A stretch of DNA of 64,000 nucleotides from Parasalinivibrio latis (GCF_036825535.1 NZ_CP098813.1:248001-312000); one strand, 5' to 3'; numbered from the stretch's first letter, positions 8,637 to 18,180 are shown. Notes: a model not told the origin generated them from the letters alone. A program made the numbers and translations.

Positions 8637-9100
8637 GTTTTTGCTCCTTCAAAGAACATATGGAGTATCCTGGGCGGCTAACGAGTGTACACCCTGATGC
8701 TCCCGGCAAAATGAGATAGCGGAGTGGTTTTAAGGAACAAACTGAAGCACTGCTGTGACATAATGGATGTCGAGACTGCCATTGCCGGACAGTACACAGT
8801 CCCCCCGGAAGAAGTGTGTGAAATATTGAACCGTTATAAAATGCAAAGCTGGTTGTCATAATCCGGACCTGCTCTTCCCATTTAGTATCCCCCTACTTAG
8901 TCACCTCTTCAAAAAATGCCTATCCCCATACTTTTAGCCATAGTCAGAAGCACATTGAATTTGCATTGTGATTTCCCGATCACAGAATTATTTGAATCAA
9001 ATCATAGGATCAAAGCAGTGCCGTTATGATTGATATATCGAACAGCTAACAATAAAAGAAATCGGAATGACACCGGCTCCAATCTGGTGAGGAATAAGAA
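8637..9100. other. Intergenic region upstream of speB
   Basis: A stretch of 464 bases between the divergent GST and speB genes. The inverted repeat at 8967-8984 is listed separately. A 32-codon frame (8763-8861, + strand) has no clear ribosome site and is not called. Nothing else was recognised. Confidence 0.5.
8967..8984. promoter_or_regulatory. Inverted repeat upstream of speB
   Basis: TGTGAT-N6-ATCACA, about 120 bases before the speB start. It resembles a CRP site, but TGTGA and TCACA are 8 bases apart rather than 6, so the protein that would bind is uncertain. Confidence 0.35.
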
Positions 9101-10033
9101 ATGGATGATTTGTTCACGAAAGAAGATACGTCACTCTTTGCCAATGCAATGACGTTTCTCCGTCAGCCTTACCTTCGAAACCCTCTGGGATCCAACGCTG
9201 ATCTGGTGGTAATGGGCGTCCCTTTTGATATGGCAACCTCCGGAAGGCCCGGTGCTCGGCTTGGTCCGGATGCTATTCGCAAAGCCTCGGTAAATCTGGC
9301 CTGGGAGGGCAATAAATTTCCCTGGGGTTTTAACCTGCTTGACCGAATCAATGTCGTCGATGCGGGAGACCTGGTTTTTGACAGCGGGGACAGCAATGAC
9401 CTCACGCGGCGTCTTGAAGCCGCTGCAACGGCTATTATCCGAAGCGGTAAAACGCTTCTCTCATTGGGGGGAGACCATTACATCACGCTCCCGTTGCTCC
9501 GCGCCCACGCCAGCGTTCACGGCGAAATGGCACTGGTGCACTTCGATGCCCACACTGACACTTATGCTGACGGCAGCGCCTATGACCACGGCACCATGTT
9601 CTATCACGCCCCGAATGAAGGGCTGATATCCAGGCAACATTCCATACAGGTTGGAATTCGCACCGACTACACCCGGGAAAACCACGGCTACCGAGTCCTC
9701 GATGCGATGCAGGCAAACGACATGACTGTGGATGACATTGTAGAAGCTATCCGGTCAACCGTTGGAGACAAGCCGGTTTACCTGACCTTTGACATTGACT
9801 GCCTCGACCCGGCTTACGCTCCCGGAACCGGAACCCCGGTTTGTGGTGGACTTACCTCTGACAAAGTACTGAAAATTATCCGAAAGCTCGCTGGCCTGAA
9901 CATTGTTGGAATGGATGTGGTAGAAGTGTCACCCGCCTATGATCACAGTGATATCACCGCGCTAGCAGGTGCGACAATAGCCCTTGAGCTTATGTACGTC
10001 TGGGCATCATCAAAAGAATCACTTGGCAACTGA
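9101..10033 (+). CDS. speB: Agmatinase
   Basis: A 310-residue ureohydrolase that splits agmatine into putrescine and urea. It is close to E. coli SpeB. The binuclear manganese ligands are visible: GGDHYITLPL, HFDAHTDTY (DAHTD) and FDIDCLDPAYAPGTGTP (DIDCLDP), plus GMDVVEVSPAYDHSDIT at the end. The ATG has GAGGAATAAG upstream. The gene stands alone; no speA (arginine decarboxylase) is adjacent, so agmatine must come from elsewhere or from outside the cell. An inverted repeat lies upstream and a strong terminator follows. Confidence 0.95.
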   Translation: MDDLFTKEDTSLFANAMTFLRQPYLRNPLGSNADLVVMGVPFDMATSGRPGARLGPDAIRKASVNLAWEGNKFPWGFNLLDRINVVDAGDLVFDSGDSNDLTRRLEAAATAIIRSGKTLLSLGGDHYITLPLLRAHASVHGEMALVHFDAHTDTYADGSAYDHGTMFYHAPNEGLISRQHSIQVGIRTDYTRENHGYRVLDAMQANDMTVDDIVEAIRSTVGDKPVYLTFDIDCLDPAYAPGTGTPVCGGLTSDKVLKIIRKLAGLNIVGMDVVEVSPAYDHSDITALAGATIALELMYVWASSKESLGN

Positions 10034-10037
10034 CCAT

Positions 10038-10078
10038 TAAAAAACCCGGCTTATTCATAAAAATAAACCGGGTTTCCT
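10038..10078. terminator. Bidirectional terminator between speB and the ABM-domain gene
   Basis: AAACCCGG pairs with CCGGGTTT. Read on the minus strand the hairpin is followed by TTTTTT, making it strong for the ABM gene; on the plus strand the tail is mixed (CCTTC). Confidence 0.75.
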
Positions 10079-10090
10079 TCTCTGGTATTT

Positions 10091-10381
10091 TCAACATTTG
10101 GTCATTTCGCTGACCGTAAAAGAAGCAATAGCCCCCTCGACGGCTTTCAAGTAGTCCGCAATATGAGGCGAATGCATATGCTGTTGCCAAATCTCGCGGT
10201 TTTCCCAATTTTCAAAAAAGAGGAATACCGCCGGATTGTCATTGTCCTGGTGCAGGTCGTATTGAATACAACCCGGCTCGTTTCGCGTCGGTTCAATGAG
10301 GTTAATTAATGCAGACTTTACCAGTTCAATGCTTTCAGCATTGGCTTCAATTTTTGCGACGATAGTTAAAGGCGTACTCAT
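10091..10381 (-). CDS. ABM-domain protein (putative quinol monooxygenase family)
   Basis: A 96-residue protein that is a single antibiotic-biosynthesis-monooxygenase ferredoxin-like module. IVAKIEANAESIELVKSAL opens it, EPGCIQYDLHQDNDNP and FLFFENWENREIWQQHM form the core, and HIADY closes the pattern. These small dimeric proteins include YgiN-type quinol monooxygenases and many of unknown role. The frame is open to 10441, but the ATG at 10381 follows GAGGAAACT. A DoxX-like membrane gene lies just upstream on the same strand, a frequent pairing for redox-related genes. Confidence 0.85.
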   Translation of the reverse strand: MSTPLTIVAKIEANAESIELVKSALINLIEPTRNEPGCIQYDLHQDNDNPAVFLFFENWENREIWQQHMHSPHIADYLKAVEGAIASFTVSEMTKC

Positions 10382-10471
10382 TTCAGTTTCCTCTGATATC
10401 CAGTACGCAAAAACAATAGACCACCACGTTGTTATTTGCATGGCTGCACAATCAAAACACTAGGGAACTCT

Positions 10472-10837
10472 TCAACCTGTTAATACCCCAAGTCGGGCAA
10501 AAACCACCAGCCCTGACAATATCAGCGTTACCATCGCCGGAATACCGTCTTTCCAGGTGTCAAAACGCAAGTGGAAAAAGATAGCACCGGCAGATGTTCC
10601 CACCAGAGCCAAAGCACCTGCCAACCCGATATACCCTGGCAGCCAAATCGCGATGGCACCAAAAAGTTCAACAAACCCAACCAACGCCATCACTGCCCGG
10701 TTTAACCCATATTTGATAAAGAACGCCAGTTGCGTTTCAAATATCATCTTCTGCCAACCCAGAATTTTAATAGAGCTGGCAAACGCATAAAACACGCTCA
10801 ATAACGCACAAATAATGGTAACAATGGTCGGACTCAT
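10472..10837 (-). CDS. DoxX-like small membrane protein
   Basis: A 121-residue protein with four hydrophobic segments (about residues 3-22, 45-65, 68-88 and 98-118). The KILGWQKM stretch after helix 1, the GFVELFGAIAIWLPG turn, and the overall length match DoxX/DUF417-like families. The function of these proteins is not settled; some associate with redox or quinone enzymes. It is probably co-oriented with the ABM-domain gene downstream (gap about 90 bases). Confidence 0.8.
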   Translation of the reverse strand: MSPTIVTIICALLSVFYAFASSIKILGWQKMIFETQLAFFIKYGLNRAVMALVGFVELFGAIAIWLPGYIGLAGALALVGTSAGAIFFHLRFDTWKDGIPAMVTLILSGLVVFARLGVLTG

Positions 10838-10987
10838 GCTTTTCTCCCCGTAGTTAACAACCCTAAGATGAGGACTGCAAAGAGGTTTTCAACTGCACAT
10901 CAAACACGAACTTTATTGATCGCATTATTGGGAATGCATTCTCACTTTCTGGCAAGAGGAGAATTCATTTCTGTTTGGCATAAACAT

Positions 10988-12130
10988 TCAAGTCTGCTTG
11001 AAAGGCAAATGCGCCATGGCATCTTCAACGTATTGGGAAACGAGCTTGCTTTCCCGTCGCAGGTAGTCGGCAATGGCATCCTGAAAACCATTGTGGCGAA
11101 GAAAGTGCGCGGAATAGGTAAGAACCGGTTCAAAGCCCCGCAGCAGCTTGTGCTCTCCTTGGGCCCCGGCATCAAATTTACTCAACCCATGCCGGATGCA
11201 ATACTCGATCCCCTGGTAATAGCAGAGCTCAAAGTGAAGGTTTTCAAACTCCGACAAGCATCCCCAATAACGTCCGTACAGTGTTTCTGATGACCGTAGA
11301 TATAACGATCCGGCGACGTACTCCTCTCCCGCTCTGGCAAAAACCAATACCAGAGTCTCGTTCATCAACCTGCCAAGCTGGTTAAAAAACGCCTGATTCA
11401 GATAGCCGGAATGCCCAGAGCGTTTAAGGTAAGTTCGCCGGTAAAACTGGAAAAAACGAGACAGGTGCTGGTCGGTAATATCCTGTCCCTCGACAACTTC
11501 CACGGTTATCCCCTGAGCGATAACGCTGTTTCGTTCCTTACGAATGTTTTTGCGTTTGCGGGAAGTTAATGCAGCAAGAAAGTCATCGAAATGCTCATAA
11601 CCCCGGTTATACCAGTGAAACTGCACATCGCAACGTTCAAGGAACCCGGCTTTCGCACAACTTGCAGAATTGGACTTGGGGTGAAAAAGGATATGGGCAC
11701 CAGAACATTCCAGTTGTTCGGTGAGCGAAAGCAGGCCACCTAACAGATAACGTTCTATTTCTTCCTTGTCATCATTTTCGACAACCAAAAATCGCGGGCC
11801 GGTTGCAGGAGTAAATGGTATGGCGCAGACAATTTTCGGGTAGTACTCGAGCCCTGCATCTTCATAGGCTTCAGCCCAGGCCCAGTCGAACACGTACTCC
11901 CCGTAGGAATGCCCTTTTAGAAAGCAAGGTGCTGCGCCTACCAGCACATCATTGCGGTACACGCCGATATATTGAGGCAACCACCCGCGTTTTGCTCCCA
12001 ACACATTGCTTTGCTCAAGGGCTTCAAAAAACTCAAAACGCAAAAAAGGAAAATCGTCTGGCAACAACGTATTCCAGGCTGCTTCACCAAATTCTTCAAT
12101 TGAGGGAACAACCCGGCATTCCAAAGACAT
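10988..12130 (-). CDS. GNAT/FemAB-like acyltransferase (DUF482 family)
   Basis: A 380-residue protein of the DUF482 (peptidogalycan-synthesis-like) family, whose fold is a tandem GNAT of the FemAB type. Diagnostic stretches are FPFLRFEFFEALEQS near the N-terminus, VFDWAWAEAYEDAGLEYYPK, FTPATGPRFL, LTSRKRKNIRKERNSV and KFDAGAQGEHKLLRGFEP near the C-terminus. The acceptor substrate is unknown for the family. The ATG at 12130 is preferred over the TTG six bases upstream. It stands alone with no obvious operon partner. Confidence 0.85.
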   Translation of the reverse strand: MSLECRVVPSIEEFGEAAWNTLLPDDFPFLRFEFFEALEQSNVLGAKRGWLPQYIGVYRNDVLVGAAPCFLKGHSYGEYVFDWAWAEAYEDAGLEYYPKIVCAIPFTPATGPRFLVVENDDKEEIERYLLGGLLSLTEQLECSGAHILFHPKSNSASCAKAGFLERCDVQFHWYNRGYEHFDDFLAALTSRKRKNIRKERNSVIAQGITVEVVEGQDITDQHLSRFFQFYRRTYLKRSGHSGYLNQAFFNQLGRLMNETLVLVFARAGEEYVAGSLYLRSSETLYGRYWGCLSEFENLHFELCYYQGIEYCIRHGLSKFDAGAQGEHKLLRGFEPVLTYSAHFLRHNGFQDAIADYLRRESKLVSQYVEDAMAHLPFKQT

Positions 12131-12245
12131 GATCAATTGTTCTTTATTGTTGGTGGGTACAAAGTAAATAGTGACTGACTGAAATGGAAATTCAACCTAA
12201 AGACTTTAAGGTTATTATCAGGGATGCCTAGCTTTACAGCAGACT

Positions 12246-12704
12246 TTATCTGCGTACTCGACAAGCGGTTTGAATATGCTTCAAATTAGCGATGGCTTCA
12301 TGGATAGAACGGTCAAGTTGGTCTCCGCTCCGAGTATCGCAATAGTGTTTATTGATATGGTAGAAGACATCCAACCCGTTTGGATTGTCAGCTAAGTTAC
12401 TCTGTTTTTTCACTTCATCCAACATGTCTGTGCCTACCGGTACTGCATGAAAGTGACAGTTAAACCCTTCGGAGAAACCGAGCTTGGAAAATATGACTTT
12501 GTATGGAGAGAACGCTTGGAACAACAATCGCTCAACATCAGACAATACCAGTCCGAGCTCACCCAAACTATCTGATCCCAACTCACTTAGCGATGTTGCT
12601 TTCTGTTTAGAAGCTACCATCAAATAACCGGGATAAAGAGAATCCAAGCGGTGGTTCACCCGCCAATATTGTGTTTCGAAAACGATAAAGTCCTTGGGAA
12701 TCAT
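12246..12704 (-). CDS. HIT-like protein with altered His triad
   Basis: A 152-residue protein whose order of segments fits the HIT nucleotide-hydrolase or transferase superfamily: FETQYWRVNHRLDSLYPGYLMV, then SLSELGSDSLGELGLVL, then FNCHFHAVPV where His-x-His-x-His would stand. The first triad position is Asn (N-C-H-F-H-A-V), so only two of the histidines are kept, including the likely nucleophile position. A nucleotide-binding role with altered chemistry is possible. The ATG at 12704 is chosen over the GTG at 12716; neither has a strong ribosome site. Confidence 0.7.
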   Translation of the reverse strand: MIPKDFIVFETQYWRVNHRLDSLYPGYLMVASKQKATSLSELGSDSLGELGLVLSDVERLLFQAFSPYKVIFSKLGFSEGFNCHFHAVPVGTDMLDEVKKQSNLADNPNGLDVFYHINKHYCDTRSGDQLDRSIHEAIANLKHIQTACRVRR

Positions 12705-12811
12705 TTTTCGCTGCACTAAAGTCCGTTTCTTGCGTTAAAAGCGCAACAGCAACCCCCGGGGTTTACTCGAAGGTTGCTATTTTGCCGCTGAAAAGCACGC
12801 TTGCTTGCGTA

Positions 12812-13672
12812 TTAAGGGCGCTGTTTTAATACCTTATCGATATCTTCCGGGGAATGGCGCTCAGGCAGTTGCTCCCACTCTTCACCGAATGAACGGTTTA
12901 CAATGCGTCCGCGCTGAACGGCTTCACGCGCTTGTATTTGCTTTGCCCACCGGACAACGTTGGTGTAGGTATGGACTTGCAGAAACTCGGCTGCGTCGTA
13001 TATCGCCCCAAGAACAAGGTTCCCATACCAAGGCCAAATTGCCATGTCCGCGATGGTGTATTCTTCACCGGCAACATAGGTATTTTTTGCCAGTTGTTTA
13101 TCCAGGACATCAAGCTGACGCTTTGCTTCCATCGTAAACCGGTTAATCGGGTATTCCTGCTTTTCATCAGCATAGGCATAGAAGTGACCGAAACCGCCGC
13201 CTAAAAATGGTGCAGATCCCTGGGCCCAGAATAGCCAGTTCAACGTTTGCGTACGCTCAGGCCCGCTTTTAGGGAGAAACTGCCCAAACTTCTCTGCCAG
13301 ATGAACGAGGATAGACGCTGACTCAAATACGTTCACAGGTTCATCACCTGATTTATCCACCAGTGCCGGGATTTTAGAATTCGGGTTCACACCCACAAAT
13401 CCGGACGAAAACTGATCCGACTCACCAATGTTAATCAGGAAGGCGTCATATTCAGCCTCTTTAATCCCCAGTGCCAACAACTCCTCAAGCAAGATCGTCA
13501 CTTTTTGCCCGTTCGGTGTGGCAAGCGAGTAAAGTTGCAATGCATGTTGCCCGACCGGCAATTCGCGGTCATATCTTGCACCTGACACCGGGCTGTTGAT
13601 GTTCGCCCACTGGTTACCGCTACTCGGTTCATTTTCCCAGACTTTTGGTGGTATATACTGTTCGCCAATCAT
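12812..13672 (-). CDS. yghU: Glutathione transferase YghU (disulfide-bond reductase)
   Basis: A 286-residue Nu-class GST that aligns along its length with E. coli YghU: VWENEPSSGNQWANINSPVSG, LYSLATPNGQKVTILLEELL, GFVGVNPNSKIPALVD, FESASILVHLAEKFG, FLGGGFGHFYAYA and YTIADMAIWPWYGNLVLG. YghU binds two glutathiones in the active site and has disulfide reductase and organic peroxidase activity. The Thr-Pro-Asn-Gly stretch after LYSLA is the glutathione-contact region. It is transcribed alone, away from the island genes that begin downstream. Confidence 0.96.
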   Translation of the reverse strand: MIGEQYIPPKVWENEPSSGNQWANINSPVSGARYDRELPVGQHALQLYSLATPNGQKVTILLEELLALGIKEAEYDAFLINIGESDQFSSGFVGVNPNSKIPALVDKSGDEPVNVFESASILVHLAEKFGQFLPKSGPERTQTLNWLFWAQGSAPFLGGGFGHFYAYADEKQEYPINRFTMEAKRQLDVLDKQLAKNTYVAGEEYTIADMAIWPWYGNLVLGAIYDAAEFLQVHTYTNVVRWAKQIQAREAVQRGRIVNRSFGEEWEQLPERHSPEDIDKVLKQRP

Positions 13673-13944
13673 GGACTCTCCTTAATAACCAATGCGTTTA
13701 TACCCAGATCACTCTAGCAGTTGAGCAGGCCATCACTTAAAACAATACGCTCAATGTTGGAAGAAATCGGTATCAATGCATTCTCTGGCGATTCAACAGA
13801 CGTAACATCATTGCGGTATGAATAGACGGGTCAGGAGGAAGCAGTATGTCATGTGCGCCTTTTTGTGCCTGATTCAGGAACGTCAAACTCAGACACATTA
13901 GTGAAACTCGTTTCGAAGTTGTATTCGGTATTTTTCGATAAAAT

Positions 13945-14352
13945 CTAAACCCGGCCCGGTTCATATTTTTCGTAACGGGGCAATTCAGCATCCAGGTCTT
14001 CCCAGTTAGCTTTTGACGTCACGAAATTGTGTGAAATAGGTCGCTCAGAAATATCGCTGTCTAATGCACCGAGGCGAAGCCGGTACCTTTCCGGAGATTG
14101 GGCGTTGGCACTGTATATGGGAGCACCGCACTTTTTACAAAAATACTTTCTTTTTCCTTCGCTACCCTCGTAAAAAGTAAGGGTATTGTCACTGTCTGTT
14201 AAACTGAAATCTTCAGCTTTAATGAACCCATTTGTCGCATAGGTACTCCCACTTGCCTTACGGCACAAAGAGCAGTGGCAATGAATAATATCCGTCACGC
14301 CCCCCTTTATAGTGAACTGGATTGAACCGCATAAACAACTGCCCTTGTACAT
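13945..14352 (-). CDS. GFA-family zinc-binding protein
   Basis: A 135-residue protein of the glutathione-dependent formaldehyde-activating (Gfa/CENP-V) fold. Zinc ligands are clear: SCLCGSIQF, then HCHCSLCRKASGS, then FCKKCGAPIYS. The ATG at 14352 has an ideal AAGGAGGA five bases upstream, so the nine extra upstream codons are rejected. Most family members have no proven formaldehyde activity. Base composition here starts to fall below that of the left part of the window, marking the edge of a lower-GC stretch. Confidence 0.9.
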   Translation of the reverse strand: MYKGSCLCGSIQFTIKGGVTDIIHCHCSLCRKASGSTYATNGFIKAEDFSLTDSDNTLTFYEGSEGKRKYFCKKCGAPIYSANAQSPERYRLRLGALDSDISERPISHNFVTSKANWEDLDAELPRYEKYEPGRV

Positions 14353-14564
14353 TCGTCCTCCTTGATTGAGTTTCCCCAATTCGCCAAATGCCTCTTACGC
14401 TGCACCTACACAAACTTATCTAAGTGAATTTGCAATTTCAATGATTATTTCGAAAGGAAGATTTTCAAGGAAATAGTTAATCGTAGTAATTACTTTGTCG
14501 TTGAAAAATATTGGCTACTAAAAGCAGCCAATATTTCAACACTAAAGAACAAAAACTGTATAAA

Positions 14565-14912
14565 TCAAGCGAGCTCTTTAGGGTTAGGGCCAAACTTGTT
14601 ACTACCTTTTTGGCTATCAAGTACTGTAAAAATAAAATAAACGATTGAGCCAATAAAAGGGATAACACAGATCAATATCCACCAACCTGAACGACCAGTA
14701 TCATGCAATCGGCGAACTGTCACTGCAAAGCTAGGGATCAAAGTTGCCAGGCAATAAATTATAGCGAGAAGGTAAGTTCCCAGGACGGCATCAAGAACAG
14801 AGAGCACAATGATAGCTAATATATTTATTAACAAGAACATAAAATACTCTTTTCGTCTTGCTCGGCCCTTAAGAACTGCATAATTTTTCAATACCTGCAA
14901 ATACCATTTCAT
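14565..14912 (-). CDS. DUF805 membrane protein
   Basis: A 115-residue protein. KNYAVLKGRARRKEYFMF is the DUF805 entry motif (the R-A/S-R-x-E-Y/F pattern), and VTVRRLHDTGRSGWW is the family hallmark between the membrane helices. Three or four hydrophobic segments span about residues 24-45, 47-65 and 75-95. The function is unknown. It is flanked by AT-rich non-coding DNA on both sides. Confidence 0.92.
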   Translation of the reverse strand: MKWYLQVLKNYAVLKGRARRKEYFMFLLINILAIIVLSVLDAVLGTYLLAIIYCLATLIPSFAVTVRRLHDTGRSGWWILICVIPFIGSIVYFIFTVLDSQKGSNKFGPNPKELA

Positions 14913-15604
14913 TATATTTACTCTTTTTTATTCTAATTTAATTAATACAAAGTTAAGCCATGCGCAACGCTACAGCCTAGCCAAAGAAATATACGGACAT
15001 AAAATCGCACGCCACTATTAAGAATGCATCACCGTCATTCACCACTGACCTTTGATGGCTTTGTACAAATGTGACAACAGAATAGTGTTTAGCAAATGCT
15101 ATATAGTTAGTCTGCGTATACTTCCGTGACAGCGTAACAGAATGGGATTCATTGAGCAAATAGATAATATAAATTCATTCACTGGCATAATTAATATGAC
15201 TGCCTAGGAAATGCCCAAATGATGTGCCAAAGAATTTATCTAAACGTGCAAATCGTTAAATTAATGAGGCATTTGTAGATAGCAGCGATTGGTTGTTGGT
15301 ATTGTGAAGTTATTAAATTGAATTTATGTCACTGAAAGTACACATATGAGAATATTTAGAAGTTTCATTCTCTGAGGATCTGCCAAGATTTAGTTATTAG
15401 AATCGGTCAGGATATGCAGACGGATGAAATATAAATAACAGCTTAACGAACACTCACCAGAATCCACTTGAAAATACGGTAATTCACTGGTTAGGAGAAA
15501 TATCACTGAGGGAATAGGGATCAATAAGTAGAAGGTAATTTGGTTACATAATGTATAGAGCTGGTATTACCAGCTCTACAACTACGTAATATTCTAAAGT
15601 AATA
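14913..15604. other. Gene-poor AT-rich region
   Basis: About 690 bases with no reading frame that has a plausible ribosome site or recognisable product; a 60-codon minus-strand frame at 14977-15159 looks random. No tRNA, hairpin terminator or attC-like fold was seen. It lies within the lower-GC island and may hold decayed sequence. Confidence 0.5.
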
Positions 15605-15853
15605 TTACTTATAAAATGCTTCAACTTCGCCTTTAAGCTTGATCAGCATTGGGTTACCCCAGCGATCTTTTGCTTTTGGTGATGCGATCTTCACCCAACC
15701 TTCACTGATACAGTATTCTTCAACGTCTGTACGCTCTTTGCCATTCAGGCGAATACCAATTGGGTGTTCAAAACACTCCGCCACGTAATGTGGGCTACGT
15801 GGGTTACCAGCCAGGTGATCTGGCAGTTCTGGTTTTGAGATGTTGTCGCTCAT
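15605..15853 (-). CDS. DUF3297 family protein
   Basis: An 82-residue soluble protein with the DUF3297 pattern: PDHLAGNPRSPHYVAECFEH, GIRLNGKERTDVEEYC, GWVKI, and WGNPMLIKLKGEVEAFYK at the C-terminus. The family is widespread in proteobacteria and has no established function. The length equals the family norm, so it is intact. It stands alone with divergent or empty flanks. Confidence 0.9.
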   Translation of the reverse strand: MSDNISKPELPDHLAGNPRSPHYVAECFEHPIGIRLNGKERTDVEEYCISEGWVKIASPKAKDRWGNPMLIKLKGEVEAFYK

Positions 15854-16074
15854 ACTTATAACCTAGTATCTGATTTTGAGCGGCTATTCTAGGCTACTGA
15901 AAACATCAACTCAACCATCAAATCAGGCCTACGGAAATCCGATTTTGAGTCTTGCTTCCAAGATGGATTTAACACCTTGGCTCGCGTTGAAAGCATACTC
16001 TGGTACCATAGTTTTTTAGGATATGTGTCCTTAACGCTATGGCAGTTTCTTAGAGCCAGTCCTTATTGCTCCCC

Positions 16075-17160
16075 TCAGTGTTGCAATGGATTGCTCAAGC
16101 GCTCAACCATGCTAAAGATTGCCTTGATTTGAGGCGCGTCTTTGGTGGCGAAATCTGTGGTCCATGTCGATGGGTTGAAATCGCTATAGCCAGGGATTGA
16201 GTAACCCCAAAAATCCCAGCAACCCATCGGATTCAGTGGCTCCGTCAATGATGCGTTGACCTGAGGGTAAAGGACGATCAGCCCATTGGTATCTGCAACC
16301 TCGTTGTAACCCGCGCCTTTATGAAAGGCACCCTGCACGTATTTGGCAGATTGTCCGCAACCATGAATCGCAACATGTACTGGGCAGCCACCCCGCTCAC
16401 ACTTCTCTGGTATATAAACAAACCCGGTATCCGCCATCGCGGTGAAATTATTTGTAGTGGGCAAAAATTCAGTTTGGTCGAACTCGAGTAACTGACCCGT
16501 AATAGTGTCAGAAGGCTCTTTCAACTCACCGTAGATATGTTCCAACAAGCGACTTGCCTGATCGATGTTGCAGTTGTTGATATAAGGTGAGAAGGTGATT
16601 TCGCAAAGAGCATTTTCGTTTTTATTGGTGATTACAGCGTGACCTGCGGCAACTGAGGAGTTAAAAAGGATCTGCTTGCCAGGTATACCGATTTCCTTGA
16701 AGTAGTTGTAGGTTTCATTAACTACGGATGTCTTCACGATTGGGTCAAGTCTGCCGCTGAACAGATAGATATTTGCACTTCGAATAGAATCTATCGGATC
16801 AATCTTGTTCTGCTCTATAAGCTTTTTGGTTTTTTCCACTAGCTTGGACGTGTTTGGTAGTGGCATTCCAAGCGGCGGGTTCATGCAGGTGGTGGTGGAG
16901 ACTGTTGTCGGTGATACTGGCAGCGAAAGCGAGCACAGATAAGGCCCACCAGCAATTACGCCTGCACCCACCATATGTGATGAGTGAGCCATGAACAACT
17001 GGGAGCTCATAAAAGCACCGGATGAAAGACCAGAAACTGACGTCTTATCGATATCAGCGGATACTCTTGGCAATGCTGGTGACTTTGCCAGCGCACAAAC
17101 AGAAAAATTGATGGTGAGTACCGCAACTACGCAACGTTGCAAACTGATTCGGATCATCAT
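16075..17160 (-). CDS. Secreted PHB-depolymerase-family esterase
   Basis: A 361-residue alpha/beta hydrolase with a Sec signal peptide (hydrophobic core near residues 9-21, cleavage after CALA). The nucleophile is in GLSSGAF (lipase box), the acid in SGRLDPIV, and the His probably in AAGHAVIT. VAIHGCGQSAK in the second half and WDFWGYSIPGYSD near the end are typical of short-chain polyhydroxyalkanoate depolymerases. It would hydrolyse polyester or oligomers outside the cytoplasm. The ATG at 17160 is chosen because GGAGA precedes it; the ATG at 17172 is upstream of that ribosome site. No PHB synthesis genes are nearby. Confidence 0.85.
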   Translation of the reverse strand: MMIRISLQRCVVAVLTINFSVCALAKSPALPRVSADIDKTSVSGLSSGAFMSSQLFMAHSSHMVGAGVIAGGPYLCSLSLPVSPTTVSTTTCMNPPLGMPLPNTSKLVEKTKKLIEQNKIDPIDSIRSANIYLFSGRLDPIVKTSVVNETYNYFKEIGIPGKQILFNSSVAAGHAVITNKNENALCEITFSPYINNCNIDQASRLLEHIYGELKEPSDTITGQLLEFDQTEFLPTTNNFTAMADTGFVYIPEKCERGGCPVHVAIHGCGQSAKYVQGAFHKGAGYNEVADTNGLIVLYPQVNASLTEPLNPMGCWDFWGYSIPGYSDFNPSTWTTDFATKDAPQIKAIFSMVERLSNPLQH

Positions 17161-17895
17161 ATTCGTCTCCATGACACACTAGTTGTGTCTAAAGCGGTCT
17201 GAAAAGATTCGATAGGAGCTATGGGCCAGCGTTCTGTTGTTTAACTAAAAATCAAGAGATTACCCTCGTTAAAGCACTAGCTTCTGGGTAGCATTTGGGT
17301 TTGATATCAATTCAGCCACCAAGATCTTCAGTTTCTTAGGGCATGAGTTCTTATAGCTTATTTCTGGGATGCCGTAATACTGTCCTATTTATTCTTCGAG
17401 CCAAGAGAACAGATAGTGAAAATAAGCTGTTTCTCAGTTTCTTAAGAAGCCCTGCGGTAGTTGCCGAGACCATTTACCATGAAGTCGGCAACATCCTGAA
17501 ATTTCCAATCGTCCAGCACTTTACAACCGACTCTCGATTGGTTAAATGCAAAGTAGAATCTAAACCTGAAGATAATTGGAAGAACTCTCATTCGCCTTCT
17601 TTTTGAATAGTGCCAGCCTGGGTTAACCGATGAATGTCGTGGGGGACGCCTAGTCTGGCCCTGTTACTTGGTAAGACCGCAGTAAGAGACCCTCAATATG
17701 TGTTTGCCGTAAGCAATGACTTAATAGTGGATATGACAAAACGAAGTAGACAGCTTTGTTGTTCGAAAGCATTGGCTGCTTACGCTGCCAAAAGAATGCT
17801 ATTGCTTATTGACCGGAGAAGGGCTCATATGTGTTAGTTGCCCATCTCAAAGCCCAGTGCTAACATTTGTACACACAACAAAAAAGGAATACATC
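17161..17895. other. Region without a supported gene, left of the toxin-antitoxin pair
   Basis: About 735 bases. An 87-codon plus-strand frame (17343-17606) has no ribosome site or recognisable motif and is not called. GTTAG and CTAAC sequences at about 17835-17874 form an inverted pair next to the toxin-antitoxin genes and could be part of a cassette boundary, but no full attC fold was found. The left limit of the integron is therefore open. Confidence 0.4.
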
Positions 17896-18180
17896 ATGGA
17901 CACTAGAATTCAATTTCGTGTTGATGAAGAAACAAAACGCCTAGCTCAACAGATGGCTGAGAGCCAAGGTCGCACTCTGAGTGACGCTTGCCGTGAACTT
18001 ACTGAGCAACTCGCTGAACAACAAAGAAAAACATTATCTCACGATGCATGGCTAACTGAACAAGTAAACCTAGCATTTGAGAAATTTGACTCAGTAAAAT
18101 CCGTTTTCGTTGAGCACCAAACTGCTAAATCTCGAATGGAAGAGCGCAAAGCCAGAATCCGAAATCGAGGTAAGCAATGA
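17896..18180 (+). CDS. RelB/DinJ-family antitoxin
   Basis: A 94-residue protein. The N-terminal RIQFRVDEETKRLAQQMAES is the ribbon-helix-helix strand and helix of RelB/DinJ antitoxins, and GRTLSDACRELTEQLAEQ completes the dimer. The C-terminal part is charged and helical and should wrap the toxin. The ATG at 17896 follows AAAAAGGA. Its last four bases overlap the toxin start (ATGA), the standard layout for coupled translation. It represses its own promoter in known systems. It lies beyond the second attC and points toward the integrase, opposite to the other cassettes. Confidence 0.9.
   Translation: MDTRIQFRVDEETKRLAQQMAESQGRTLSDACRELTEQLAEQQRKTLSHDAWLTEQVNLAFEKFDSVKSVFVEHQTAKSRMEERKARIRNRGKQ

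Noticed and set aside
8763..8861. A 32-codon plus-strand frame between the GST and speB genes
   Set aside because: It lacks a well-placed ribosome site, has no recognisable motif, and is too short to support from sequence alone.
8967..8984. Inverted repeat before speB as a CRP site
   Set aside because: The half-sites are 8 bases apart rather than 6, so it is kept only as an unassigned inverted repeat.
14977..15159. A 60-codon minus-strand frame in the AT-rich gap
   Set aside because: No start signal or motif; lies in non-coding-like sequence.
17343..17606. An 87-codon plus-strand frame in the gap left of the toxin-antitoxin pair
   Set aside because: No ribosome site and no family-like pattern; composition looks like chance or decayed DNA.
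17835..17874. GTTAG/CTAAC inverted pair as a third attC
   Set aside because: Only the outer boxes pair; the second arm pair and the usual length of an attC are missing.
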